A stretch of 64,000 nucleotides of DNA from NCBI RefSeq assembly GCF_021130785.1, contig NC_060214.1:4615001-4679000 (forward strand), given 5' to 3'. The position numbers and the translations under genes were made by a program. Below the pieces are notes generated by a model that was given only the letters and a program-made list of their open reading frames with translations, was not told where the DNA came from and did not search any database. Positions 32,430 through 44,859 of the stretch are shown here, one piece after another. Source of the stretch: Homalodisca vitripennis (lineage: Eukaryota > Arthropoda > Insecta > Hemiptera > Cicadellidae). Within the stretch, counting starts at the first letter, position 1, and every line of letters begins with the position of its first letter.

Positions 32430-33770
32430 TTTTATTATTATACAGAACTTACATATTGATTTAAAACACTGAAAGAACAAATTATATTTCAAAGAATTAG
32501 GAAAAATAGATCTACAATACGCTCTGCCATTTAAGAATTTAAACTGAGTACGTAAAGCTAGACAAGTGAAACTTGCCTGAAGTATGTGAAACGGTGGGGG
32601 GGGGGAGAGGTACATAGATGTTCAAGGCCGAAAGTATTGCCGAACGCTTAAGGAAGTAGAATAAATCTGTACTACAATTGAAGAACGTGCGAGTGATGCA
32701 CAGTGTTAAAAGGACATTTTTAATTTGTGTTTCTTTAAAAATAGACAATTCATGTTTTGTTATTATGAGTAATATTGATAATCTTACTTGATCTCATGTT
32801 TTATCGATGTGACTTTGCATTTATTGAATGTTCTAAATGTCCATATTATGCTTTAACTTTTAAATCTATTATAGAGTCTGTTATCAGTTAATCAATATAA
32901 TTGTGTGTAATCACTAGAAGGTTAGATTGCAAGGTAACATTGACTTTGTTTTCTTCATAAATTTCAATAATGCTGTAATATCAACAGCTGTTCAAAATGC
33001 TTTGTGTGCTGTTTTAGTTGAAGGTTTGAAATGTTTGGGTTACTCACTCTATGTGATCACTTCGATAATTTTATCTATTTTTGTTTTGGAGAATTGTATG
33101 TCAATATTAATGAATCATATATTTTAGTGTAACATGTTTATGTTAGTCTTATATAAAAGCCTTATAGTCTATATCAAATTTCACATCAATATAAAACTTG
33201 ATGTATACTATATACATTCTATACTGAACAAAATCAAACCAACTATATACATAAACACCTTTATTATTTTTGTATCTTATCACATTATCGGTTGTTAATT
33301 TTGGGGCTGTCTTATCCTAAAAAAATTATTTTGTGTCGAAACAACTCGAAATTGGTTACTAATTGGCCATCCCAGATTACTTTCTAACATGGCGTTTTAA
33401 GTAAATTTTTATTTTATCCTAAATAAAAAGACACATGTATGTAATATGTATTCCTATTTAATATTTAAAAATAATAAAAAAAATACCTTTACATACATGT
33501 TTTACTCACCTTGTATACAGCTCTTGTTTTTTCCCTATATTTGGATGATTAAAATTTATTATATTAATATGAAATGATATATCTCATATTAAGAAGAATA
33601 TTTGTATACATTATGGATTGTATTAATGATTGTATTAATTAATGAACCTTTAATTTTGAAACCTTTCAAAAACAGTCATTTACATATTCAATTGGAATTC
33701 CTTTCCTATTTCAGTAGCGAAATTGTTAATTCTTTGTTAATGTTTGTTGTTGAAGATGGAAGGTTTGACA
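32430..33770. other. No gene seen
   Basis: AT-rich DNA with a G-run at 32594-32604. The 66-codon frame at 32927-33127 is hydrophobic but matches no family I know. Confidence 0.45.
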
Positions 33771-33857
33771 GGATAACAGGATTTCGGACATTTGCCATTG
33801 TTAGGTATATACCTTTTGTGACCATAACAATGGTGAATGGCCAAAATCCTGTTATCC
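33771..33857. repeat. Hairpin made of two inverted Penelope-tail-like segments
   Basis: The left arm GGATAACAGGATTTCGGACA then TTTGCCATTGTTA (33771-33803) and the right arm (33825-33857) are near-perfect reverse complements with a 21-nt loop. The arm matches the reverse complement of the Penelope-like tail at 55277-55305 (GGCAAATGTCC...AATCCTGTT). Confidence 0.75.
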
Positions 33858-34899
33858 CGTCATATTTTTAATTTTGTAACAGAGTCTTTACAATTTATTA
33901 AGCTATTTTAACTACATTTAAATATTTGCAATTTTAATCTATTGATGATAATAAGTTAAATGTGAAAATAGTCTCGCATATAGAAGACCATGATTTATTA
34001 ATAATCACACGAGACAGTTCAAATAATATACTCTATGTGATGTAAGTAAATTGTGATATATTTTTGCTGCTTGTATTGTGTATGGATTATAATTACTCAG
34101 TAAACGTTATTTCATTAATGTGGTATTTTTTTAACGTTACAATGATCTTCCAACTGTTACATTTATAAAAACGCTGCCTGTCCATTCCTAAGATAATATT
34201 AAAAAGGAACAAGAAGTTGGGGATGAAAACTTGAATTGCATAAGGAAAAAGTCTTGGTGAGGCAATGGTAGTTTGACTTGAACTTATATTTTTAAATTCT
34301 GTAGAATCAATATACTTATTATACTGGATATTCTCTAAGAGAGAGTCAATGGTCTCGCTGTTACATCAAATTGGAAAGTTTTGATTGGAGTTCAATATAT
34401 TCATGTGGATAATCAGTTTAGATGTCTCAAAAATTATGGTTGATCTATTAGATTATGATAGTAATAGAACCCATACAATACAATGTATGATAACTTTTAC
34501 AATTTGTTTGTAAGCAGCTTATGAGTCCATCTGTACCTCCCTGAACTTGTCAATGATGGAGAACTTGCTGTTCCAAGTGAATTGCAAACAATATCAAATA
34601 CTGAAGTCATCAAACAATGGAATAATATTAACTACAAGAGGATATACATGTAGTCACAACTGTAAACAAAACTATTTCATCCTTTTTCAATAAAATTAAT
34701 CGCACTGCACCTGTAAGTCGAAGTACAGGTACAGATTTTATCTACCCCAAAGTGAATATTTGAAAGATTTTTTAGTGCTCAGAAAATTATTAACTTTCTT
34801 TTACTCCATTTCATAGATCTCTACCATATTCTAGTGTTATGTAGGACAACAGTCCGTTTAAAATAGACTTGAAAGTAGTAACTTTATTTTGGATAATTT
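33858..34899. other. No clear gene
   Basis: AT-rich. The stretch after about 34300 may be an upstream part of the + strand LINE relic, but no block is clear enough to call. Confidence 0.4.
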
Positions 34900-35500
34900 A
34901 GCACTATTTTACAGCTGAGATAAAAATTTCTTTTGCTGAATCAAAGTTACTGGGAGCAATTATTATCATCATAGAGGGGGGTCTATTCAATTTAAACATA
35001 CTTGCAAAAAGGTTGCTTCATATTTGGGTCAATCCTAATATTGTTCAATTTGTTGCTCTGCTGCCTACTGGATGAGATATTCATGTAAAATATAATAATT
35101 CATTGGCATCTCTAAGGGTTTATTGGAAAGGATTTCCCCAGTGTTCTACTCTTAGTCCAATTCTCTATGCCTCGTGTAGTGCTGGACTTTAAATGACTTT
35201 AGACCGTGAAGTAAACATTACTTGAGTTTGCACAGAATTTTGGTGCTGTATATTATAATATAGTGATAAATATTTTGTTAAAATGCTCTTGGCAAAGCTT
35301 TAACTAGTTTGCATCTGTTGCCTAGAGATAATGGATTTTAAATATCAACTGAAAAAATCAACTTTTTTATAGTTAAAAAAAAAAATTGATCTTACGGTTA
35401 TGAGTTTTACAATAATAATCAAATTCAGACCAACCTCTATTAAGTATGATGTTTCAGCTTACAAGTTTGTAAAGAAAACTTTGTAGAAAAGCCAAATCAG
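34900..35500 (+). pseudogene. LINE reverse transcriptase relic
   Basis: The + strand gives GFPQCSTLSPILYASCSAG near 35130, matching the G-x-PQGS-x-LSP-x-LY block, and about 90 codons later ALGKALTSLHLLPRDNGF followed by ISTEKIN, matching the L-RDNGLSIS-x-EK block downstream of the catalytic YADD. The YADD itself is not recoverable between them. Stops and frameshifts are frequent. This type of RT differs from the CR1-like ones elsewhere in the window (I/LOA-like by the downstream block). Confidence 0.62.
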
Positions 35501-36497
35501 GCTGAAATGTCTGAATAATTTATTTTTTGTACGTAATGTGTAAATAACTTGTTTTATTTATAGGTTTGCATAGCATAGAATTCGATTGTAGCAAATGGCT
35601 TATTAAATGGAAATAATATTGTAATTAATGGTTCAAATATTACATTTAAATTCAGAGCTAATCACTAGGGCTAAGGATTGATCTTTCACCCAGTTTTTTT
35701 TAAGGCTCCCAATTTCAAGCTTATTGTATCACTATAAACAAATCACAGTAACAAACTCTAGAGAGTATAGGATTTTAACTGTGTTTAGCCAAGGTTCACC
35801 TAAAAACCAACACAAAAACATTGTTCACAAAGAAATCTATATGAAGTGTATATAACTTTTTTTTACAGTTTTGTAAAACTATCAAAATCTTCCATAAATT
35901 AAACAGTTATTATTCTTTTTGAAACAGTTTATTTCTTTCAGAAAGCTACACGTAACGTAGCTATGGTGGGAAGAGCCGATTCAATGGAAATATTGAAGCT
36001 CAATATTCACCTTTCACTTAGTGCAGCGTCTAAAATTTGACACAATTGATTATTATTACACATAGCAGAAAGAAACTTCTTGCGATAATTATGTAAGTAA
36101 GTTAAATAAAGGTTGAATAATGTGTAGTGACAAGTCAGTTAGTAAATCTTTGTGGTTACGTTGTTGTTCAATGTTCATGTAGTTGAGATATGTTGGATGC
36201 AGATGGACACGGCTATTAATGTCCACAAATTGTAAAAATTGATGATCTCACAGTGTGACTTGAGGTTTTAAGGAAATTAAACTACTAACATATTTTACAC
36301 CGATTAGATAAGATTAAATTTGTATCTTTTGCAATTATAAATCCAGAAAATTTGTGTGCTTGAACGTCACTTCAGAAATGCTTCTGTTGTGGACCGTTGC
36401 CAAAATTCAGCTCCTCTTATATTTCCCAGTTTAAAAAAAAGAAGAAATAAAGCATGTTATAAAGTATATTTACAGATCGTAAATACAATTATAGAAT
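35501..36497. other. No gene; one dispersed repeat fragment
   Basis: CTATGGTGGGAAGAGCCGAT at 35961 repeats the motif at 25209, and GTGCAGCGTCTAAAATTTGA at 36022 recurs at 44172. Otherwise AT-rich DNA without a domain-like frame. Confidence 0.5.
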
Positions 36498-37341
36498 GGT
36501 AATTCTAAGCAATATATGGGTCAACCTCGATTTTTCTCATATTACAATATAATGTTCCAATAGTCAATTAGAAAAGGAAATGACTAGAATTTCTTGCCGG
36601 AAAGCAGTTATAGGGAGCAGGCAACCGCCAGACGGTCATATATTGCTTAGAGTTACCTATTAGTGATCAGGGGCACTGACGTGATCTGGGCTTAAAATTT
36701 GGAACTACTCGAGTTATTTTTTTTTCTAAAAGAGCAAGCAGCGCGAAGCGCTGCGCAGCGGGCAGGCATCGTGCGTGATCCTTTTTTTTATTAAAAATTT
36801 CTGATAAATTGTTATTACATATTACAATATAATGTAGGTAATGTATGTAAAACAATTTTAAACACATAATTACATGCTGGAAAGCAAAGTAAACCAATAT
36901 AATCCGCCCAATACAAAATCTCCGTAAAAATCTGGTAAAGGAATCTGTGTCATTCCTTTGGCCTGAATCAATTCAGTATAGACGAAGATCACGCACGATG
37001 CTTGCCCGCTGCGTAGCGCTTCGCGCTGCTTGCTCTTTTAGAAAAAAAAAATTAACTCGAGTAGTTCCAAATTTTAAGCCCAGATCACGTCAGTGCCCCT
37101 GATCACTAATAGGTAATTCTCGCGGTTGCCTGCTCCCTATAACTGCTTTCCAGCAAGCAGTTCTAGTCATTTCCTTTTATAATTGACTATTGGAACATTA
37201 TATTGTAATATGAGTTGCCTGCTCCCTATAACTGCTTTCCGGCAAGAAATTCTAGTCAATTCCTTTTCTAATTGACTATTGGAACATTATATTGTAATAT
37301 GAGAAAAATCGAGGTTGACCCATATATTGCTTAGAATTACC
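36498..37341. mobile_element. 844-bp foldback element with long inverted repeats and perfect 8-bp target duplication
   Basis: The left end GGTAATTCTAAGCAATATAT and its reverse complement at 37341 start arms of about 280 bp. TATAGAAT lies on both sides (36490-36497 and 37342-37349). The arms contain a GC-rich self-complementary core (GCGCGAAGCGCTGCGCAGCG). The right arm carries an extra tandem copy of about 88 bp (from TTGCCTGCTCCCTATAACTG at 37126 and again at 37214). No transposase. An 8-bp TSD suggests a non-autonomous hAT-like or foldback group. Confidence 0.9.
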
Positions 37342-37349
37342 TATAGAAT

Positions 37350-39099
37350 TATACTGGTACTATTTGACATTATTAAGTAGATTTAGTAAAGGAAATAAAA
37401 GTTTTCTGTGTTTATTGCAAATATATTAAAGATATTTTGTATTTGTCAAATTTCAAGTATTTACAATGTTATGAATTCAAGTTAATTAATTGTAACATGT
37501 ATTCACTTTTTGTATATATATTTATATAATTGTTACCTAAGTTTAACTTTCTACAAGTTTTATCTGAATAGTAATTTCATGTACACTACTAACAAAGTCA
37601 ACTAAAGTCACAGGAATCATCATGCTGGAACCGGCATATACAAAAGCTGTTAAGTTATTAGATTTTTAAAGATAAATATTATAAAGTGATCCGAAGTTGT
37701 CAGTCAGTATGGCCTTATTAATGGAAGGAACTGAAACCACCGTTCATATGAACATGTTTTTACCCTCACAAGACTATATATTTCCTCGTAATTAACACAA
37801 AGAGATTACACTTTCTCGTCACGCTTACAAGCGTTGAACAGTTGAAGTTGGTGTTTGATTGGTAACTTATAATGACCATATGTTTCATCCATCTTGTAAC
37901 TGTGATAAAAAACAAAATTTATTAGTGTAGCTTAAATTGTAAAAGTTTTGTCTAACTATATACAAATTTAAAATGGACGTAAACAAAACACCAGAAAATA
38001 ATTTTATTGGCATCTCTTACTCGTATAAGGGACAGAACCACTATTAGAGCAAATTTTGCCAAACCTGGAACAAAATCCTCTAGTTTGTTATATATATTCA
38101 CTTTAAACAAAGAAAAACCGCTATACCCATAATTTTATTAAGTTTTATTGGGCAGGGTGAGACTAATGTGTGAATACACCCCTATAGAAGTCAAATAGTT
38201 CAAGGAATCATTATGGCGTCTGGCATAAGGTAGGTGGGAACAGCTTTTAGAAGCTATGATGACAGCAGGGGGCATATTTAAATCCGCCATTTTGGATTGG
38301 GTAGAATTTTTTAAATAGGAAGAGGGGTCTTGTAATACACAATATTAAACTGACCAAAAGTCTAACTGGCAAGACTCATCCGCATTCAGTGAACAATAAT
38401 GTCCCGCTCGTATGGTCAACTACAGAGTACAAAATAAGTACAAGACTACATAAGAATATTTAGAGATGAAAGTTATTTGGCTGAGTATACGACAGAAATT
38501 ATTAAGATATCAGTAAGTCAGGTGGGAGTGTAATACTAACATAACAGTAATGTATACTTTAATATCTATGAATGTACTGTCATCTGCTTATTATTTCTAT
38601 AGTACTGTAAATAAATCACTTTAAAGTAGCAAAACGTTGTGAAATAATGGGCTTTGACTTTGGATTGAAGCAATCGATTTTGGGTTTGGAAAATGTTTTT
38701 ATGTTAAATTCATAGTTCTTTATGATAAACATCAATATAGTTTAAGAAAGTTACATGTTTAAAAATGTGTTGTACTCTACGAAATTTTTCATAAATAAAA
38801 CATGCCGCTTGATATAACTGGCTTCAGGAGTGTTCTCGAAGAAGACATTGACTCATGACCTGGAAAAACCTTCTATTTGTCTGTCTATATGTACACAATA
38901 TTTCAAACACTAACGGAGGTAAGACTTGAAATTTTGCTTGAAGGGCCTATAAACATAACAAGGTTTGATCCTTCAGTAGGATTTTGTTGAGCGCCAGTTC
39001 AGTCTAATATTTTGAAGGATATTTGGAGACAGATTGACACTCAGACTTGAAATTTTGCAAATATTACTACCATTTAGTGAGTAAAATTCTTCTACTGTG
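37350..39099. other. No gene seen
   Basis: AT-rich DNA. A patch at 38150-38330, including TCCGCCATTTTGGATTGGGT, looks like an interspersed repeat but has no second copy in the window. ACTTGAAATTTTGC recurs at 38926 and 39045. Confidence 0.45.
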
Positions 39100-40230
39100 T
39101 GTTAGCTCGTCTTCTGGAGAATATCTTGAGAAAGAATTGGGCTATAGACTTTTGATGTTTTGGTCGAGGTTTCAACGCCTGAGGAAACTGTTAATAAATA
39201 CAGCATTTGCTTGAGTGAACAGATTGCTAAGAATGGCAATTTAGTGAAGTGTATGTGTGTGCCTCGTACAGCAGCGCACTTATTTAAGCAGGATTTTGTA
39301 GTTTCCAAAATATAGAGGCACAGGAGTTTTAACAGTTCCAATTCGATAAAAGACTGTCTTACACAACTCTATAATTTAGATTAGCTAGTATTCTAACTGA
39401 TATTTTTGCAGTTTGAGTAATCTAATAAAATTCGTGTTTGAACAACCTTCCCATTAGGTAATATCATAGATAAGGGGGGGATAAATGACACTGTGGTAAG
39501 TAATGAGGAGGATTGCTTTGGACAGAATTTTGCTTTCCACAAAACAGAAAACACTTTCATGCAAACACTTTCCACAGTATAGTTTCAGGTTAAACCTTGA
39601 TCTCCCAGAGCATAGTGTCTTCACTTGTGACAGTTGGAATATAATACTCATTGAAGCGGTACGACCTCAGGCTGGAATTGAGAAAGTTTGATTTTTAGCA
39701 TTTGTTTCAGATTGATTTGGTTGAAAATGTTGCATGCAGCCAATCAACTTAACAAATGTTTGCATTTCAAAGGAATATTTCATTTTAAACACAACGTCAT
39801 CCGCGTACTATACAAGTTCCCCATGCTAAAGCGACACACCCTATCCATTTTCAAATATTGAAAACAAAAGTGGGCAAAGAATTGGTACAAGAGGGACACC
39901 ATATCTCAGTTTTACGATAAAGGTGAGTGATGGGCGAGTTGGACTACCAGTCCACATAGTAGGTGAACGAAGCAAGTGGAATTCCTCTGACACCATAACA
40001 GAGGAAAATACCATCGTTTTTGGAGTGCAGTTTGGTGGTCAACACAGTCTAGCATTTGGTGGTTTCGTCTCTATGGTTGTCAAAATATTTCCAAAAAAGA
40101 TTCACTACTGCGTCTGTCGTTGATACTCCTTGTCTGAAACCGAATTGGTTACTAGACAGAAAATTGTGCTTAGCAGATAGTTTAATTTATGGATAGAGAA
40201 GTTCAATTTGAATTATGATGAATGTGCCTC
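39100..40230 (-). pseudogene. CR1/Jockey-like LINE RT relic
   Basis: Minus-strand blocks in order: FLSSNQFGFRQGVSTTDAVV near 40150, a GVRGIPLASFTYYVDW-like block near 39960, GVPLVPILCPLLFSIF near 39880 (GVPQGS-x-LGPLLF), LVYADDVVFKMKYS near 39810 with the catalytic YADD intact, and near 39310 LLCLYILETTKSCLNK, the usual C-terminal segment. Frames change repeatedly and stops are present. Confidence 0.82.
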
Positions 40231-40234
40231 CCAG

Positions 40235-40750
40235 GCGTTAGGTGGAGGTACTGTCAGTGAAGCTTAGCATTCTGCAGGATATTTAAGAAGTGTTGAGCTG
40301 TAGGCTTGGAATTTGCAAATTTTTTTACTGGGAAAATTGCTCCTCTTTCTGTCTGTTTTCTTTGGAATATATAAAGTAAGAATTAGGCTATACACAAGAA
40401 ATTTTGCATGAAACGTCATTTTTACATAAATAACATAGTTTAATGTTTGTGCATCTCCCTTCACAGGATTCGACTGAGCGTCAGTGAAGTGTATCACTCA
40501 TGAGCCAGAAAAACATTGCTTTTCTATCTGTTTGCCTATAGTTTTGTGGGACTGGCCAATGCCAATTCTTTTATGTATTTGTCTGCATTTATGTTTATTA
40601 CCAAATGCTACGAATATCCTACACCTTTAACACCTACTGTAATATTAAAATGTCAATAATCTATATCTAATTATTAAAAAAATAAAAAAATATTTTCACA
40701 AAATTGACTACTAAGGGTTCTGCCCTCCACACATCATGCGATAGTCTGGC
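40235..40750. other. No gene seen
   Basis: AT-rich spacer upstream of the LINE relic. It may hold further eroded LINE sequence but no block is clear. Confidence 0.4.
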
Positions 40751-40751
40751 A

Positions 40752-41069
40752 GCAGCGTAGTAGTGCTAGACGACCTTGCAGTGTTTACTACTCCCACCAA
40801 CTAACACTGAAATGTCAACTCCCACTTCCTACTCGCTCTACGTTCTTCTCTTCGTGCTGAGAGCCGGTGGCCGTCTTTGTACTGTACCTATTCTGCGTGA
40901 TAAGATCCTCGCAGCGTAGTAGTGCTAGACGACCTTGCAGTGTTTACTACTCCCACCAACTAACACTGAAATGTCAACTCCCACTTCCTACTCGCTCCAC
41001 GTTTTACACTTCGTGCTGAGAGCCGGTAGCCGTCTTTGTACTGTATCTATTTTGTGTGATAAGATCCTC
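40752..41069. repeat. 159-bp direct repeat, two copies
   Basis: GCAGCGTAGTAGTGCTAGAC begins copies at 40752 and 40911 with only a few differences. Each copy ends in GTGATAAGATCCTCGCA, which belongs to the SINE seen in full at 61785-62005. Confidence 0.93.
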
Positions 41070-41122
41070 GCACAGGCCAGTTGACGGGCAGAATGAGGCT
41101 ATAAAGGAGATTGACTCCATTT
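41030..41122 (+). mobile_element. SINE 3' fragment
   Basis: GATAAGATCCTCGCAC, then CCAGT...GGACAGAAT-like and AAAGG-GATTG text match 61928-61998 of the tRNA-derived SINE. The tRNA-like head is missing here. Confidence 0.7.
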
Positions 41123-41276
41123 ATTTTGTAAAAAAGCGAATCATCACTGACTGCTTTCTTCTGCAACTAACATCTCTCAGTGTTCAATATCAATGTAAAA
41201 CGTCACTGTCTCCTGGTAAAACTTGGGTGAGTGTTGTTTTATAGCTAACTATTACATATGACATAATTATATTAAC

Positions 41277-41515
41277 GTGACCAGTTACTTGACGTTTTAT
41301 TAGATAAAATGTGACCAGTTACTAGGCGTTTAATTAGGTAAAACGTGACCTGTTACAAGGCGTTTAAGTAGGTAAAACGTGACCAGTTACTAGGTGTTTA
41401 ATTAGGTAAAACGTTACCAGCTACTAGGCGTTTAATTAGGTAAAACGTGACCAGTTACTAGGCGTTTAATTAGGTAAAACGTGACCAGTTACTAGGCGTT
41501 TAATTCGGTAACCAA
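41277..41515. repeat. 34-bp tandem repeat, seven copies
   Basis: The unit GTGACCAGTTACTAGGCGTT then TAATTAGGTAAAAC. Edge copies are more diverged than the inner ones. Confidence 0.95.
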
Positions 41516-41829
41516 TTGCTAATAAAGTGTTAATAGGTCAGTAAAACGAACTTCACCAATCACATTCGGATCTTTCTTCGATAAATAACTTCTGAGATAT
41601 TTCACGTTGCTCAGTATAACGTCCTATACCCCTACGTATTTTGATATGCAGTACTGTAGGTCTGCTTTTTTATACAGCTGTAACAGATGGTGTTCTATAA
41701 TTATCTCTTCCTTATTTATTAATTATGTCGCATTATTGTTGCCATTTTATACGTGTGATGGTGGCAAGAACTCTCAAAATGACCACTCTTTGTTTTAATA
41801 AATTATGTTAGTTGAAGTTGAAGTATTAA

Positions 41830-44128
41830 AGTGATAACATGCTGTAGGCTGCGTGTAGCAAGCTCAGTTCGTCCTTTGACTGGACTGGAGCTGGAACACT
41901 TGGAACTGGACTACGTATGCTGGAGGTGATTGTGAGGCCGACCACATCTCCATTTTGGGCATGTCAAGAGCGGCGGGTGACGTCATCCCAGTCATGTCAG
42001 CCACCGCGCTCCGGTAGGATCTCTGTCAACACGCCACAATTCAATTCTCATGTAAACTATAAAGTGATAAAATGCTGTAGGCTGCGTGCAGCAAGCTCAG
42101 TTCGTCCTTTGACTGGAGCTGGAACTCTGGAACACTGGACTACTGGTAGTGCTGGAGGTGATTGTGAGGCCGACCACATCTCCATTTTGGGCATGTCAAG
42201 AGCGGCGGGTGACGTCATCCCAGTCATGTCAGCTACCGCGCTCCGGTAGGATCTCCGTCAACGCGCCACAATTCAATTCTCATATAAGCGTTAAAGTGAT
42301 AAATTGTTGTAGATTGTGTGTAGCAAGCTCAGTTCGTCCTTTGACTGGAGCTGGAACACCTGGAACTGGACTACGTATGCTGGAGGTGATTGTGAGGCCG
42401 ACCACATCTCCATTTTGGGCATGTCAAGAGCGGCGGGTGACGTCATCCCAGTCATGTCAGCTACCGCGCTCCGGTAGGATCTCCGTCAACGCGCCACAAT
42501 TCAATTCTCATATAAGCGTTAAAGTGATAAATTGTTGTAGATTGCGTGTAGCAAGCTCAGTTCGTCCTTTGACTGGAGCTGGAACACCTGGAACTGGACT
42601 ACGTATGCTGGAGGTGATTGTGAGGCCGACCACATCTCCATTTTGGGCATGTCAAGAGCGGCGGGTGACGTCATCCCAGTCATGTCAGCCACCGCGCTCC
42701 GGCAGGATCTCCGTCAACGCGCCACAATTCAATTCTCATATAAGCGTTAAAGTGATAAATTGTTGTAGATTGTGTGTAGCAAGCTCAGTTCGTCCTTTGA
42801 CTGGAGCTGGAACACCTGGAACTGGACTACGTATGCTGGAGGTGATTGTGAGGCCGACCACATCTCCATTTTGGGCATGTCAAGAGCGGCGGGTGACGTC
42901 ATCCCAGTCATGTCAGCCACCGCGCTCCGGTAGGATCTCCGTCAACACGCCACAATTCAATTCTCATATAAGCGTTAAAGTGATAAATTGTTGTAGGTTG
43001 CGTGTTGCAAGCTCAGTTCGTCCTTTGACTGGAGCTGGAACACCTGGAACTGGACTACGTATGCTGGAGGTGATTGTGAGGCCGACCACATCTCCATGTT
43101 GGGCATGTCAAGAGCGGCGGGTGACGTCATCCCAGTCATGTCAGCCACCGCGCTCCGGTAGGATCTCCGTCAACACGCCACAATTCAATTCTCATATAAG
43201 CGTTAAAGTGATAAATTGTTGTAGGTTGCGTGTAGCAAGCTCAGTTCGTCCTTTGACTGGAGCTGGAACACCTGGAACTGGACTACGTATGCTGGAGGTG
43301 ATTGTGAGGCCGACCACATCTCCATTTTGGGCATGTCAAGAGCGGCGGGTGACGTCATCCCAGTCATGTCAGCCACCGCGCTCCGGTAGGATCTCTGTCA
43401 ACACGCCACAATTCAATTCTCATATAAGCGTTAAAGTGATAAATTGTTGTAGGTTGCGTGCAGCAAGCTCAGTTCGTCCTTTGACTGGAGCTGGAACACC
43501 TGGAACTGGACTACGTATGCTGGAGGTGATTGTGAGGCCGACCACATCTCCATGTTGGGCATGTCAAGAGCGGCGGGTGACGTCATCCCAGTCATGTCAG
43601 CCACCGCGCTCCGGTAGGATCTCTGTCAACACGCCACAATTCAATTCTCATATAAGCGTTAAAGTGATAAATTGTTGTAGGTTGCGTGTAGCAAGCTCAG
43701 TTCGTCCTTTGACTGGAGCTGGAACACCTGGAACTGGACTACGTATGCTGGAGGTGATTGTGAGGCCGACCACATCTCCATGTTGGGCATGTCAAGAGCG
43801 GCGGGTGACGTCATCCCAGTCATGTCAGCCACCGCGCTCCGGTAGGATCTCCGTCAACACGCCACATTACAATTCTCATATAAGCGTTAAAGTGATAAAT
43901 TGTTGTAGGTTGCGTGTAGCAAGCTCAGTTCGTCCTTTGACTGGAGCTGGAACACCTGGAACTGGACTACGTATGCTGGAGGTGATTGTGAGGCCGACCA
44001 CATCTCCATTTTGGGCATGTCAAGAGCGGCGGGTGACGTCATCCCAGTCATGTCAGAACCGCGCTCCTGCAAGACTGGAGCTGGAACACCTGGAACTGGA
44101 CTAATTATGCCAGAGGCGATTGTGAGGT
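41830..44128. repeat. 228-bp satellite, ten copies plus a partial one
   Basis: ATGCTGGAGGTGATTGTGAG-type starts lie at 41917, 42149 (GTG), 42377, 42605, 42833, 43061, 43289, 43517, 43745 and 43973. From the second copy onward the spacing is exactly 228 bp; the first interval is 232 bp. Copies are very similar. Each unit carries a perfect 8-bp CRE-type palindrome in GGTGACGTCATCCC, and ATTCTCATATAAGC. It is GC-richer than the surroundings. Confidence 0.97.
42149..44104 (+). other. 651-codon open frame across the 228-bp satellite
   Basis: 228 bp is 76 codons, so a frame with no stop in one unit stays open through all units. The repeat peptide starts with MLEVIVRPTTSPFWACQERR and is rich in Arg, Ser, Thr, Val and Pro. 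No signal peptide or domain is visible. Differences between units often change amino acids (for example LCVA, LRVA and LRAA), with no sign of preference for silent changes. The frame is probably incidental. A transcript would be needed to think otherwise. Confidence 0.3.
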
Positions 44129-44607
44129 TGTTAAAATACAGAATATTGTAGACAAAAGTCTGTCTGTTAGTGCAGCGTCTGAAATCTGACACTGTTACAA
44201 ACATGGCAATCTGGAATCCACGTGTGAAGATATACAAAACAATTCGGCGAAGAAGTTTAAGAAATCAAGAAATTGATTTATAATAAATATTCAAAAACAA
44301 ACAAATTATAGCTAATGTATCGTTGGGCAACCATATTGACTATGCACTACATCCTAATATAAATGTTTTCTAATTAAAACAAAAAGAAAAACGTTGAACG
44401 CGCGTTTGGCGTCGGTGCTTTCAGCCATTACCAATGGAATTCACAACCAGACTACAGATAAAGCAACAACAAAACATATTGCTTGAATTACATCATTGTA
44501 TAATATACATGATCAACATATGCTATATCCACGGCAATATACAACTAATTTTATTAAAATACATTACAATATATCAACAATAGTTCAAAAATATATATCA
44601 AAGAATT
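44129..44607. other. No gene; short dispersed repeat
   Basis: GTGCAGCGTCTGAAATCTGA at 44172 also occurs, diverged, at 36022 and at 24930. Nothing else was recognised. Confidence 0.5.
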
Positions 44608-44646
44608 TACCTGCAACACACACACACACGCGCGCGCGCGCGCGCG

Positions 44647-44697
<51 letters not shown>
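44608..44697. repeat. (CA)n-(CG)n-(CA)n microsatellite
   Basis: CA repeats flank a block of about 20 bases of alternating CG at 44630-44648. Alternating purine-pyrimidine of this kind is prone to left-handed DNA. Confidence 0.97.
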
Positions 44698-44698
<1 letters not shown>

Positions 44699-44859
44699 TC
44701 CATCAATGTATAAGATAAAACGCTATTCAAAGCTACAATTGTATGAAAAGTTATACAATATAATCTATTTTCCTAAACCTAAACGTTCACTAGTCTATTC
44801 ATCATTTTCCATTTCAAGCAGCCAATGAAGTAAGGCTTAGCTGTTTAGAAATTTTTAAC

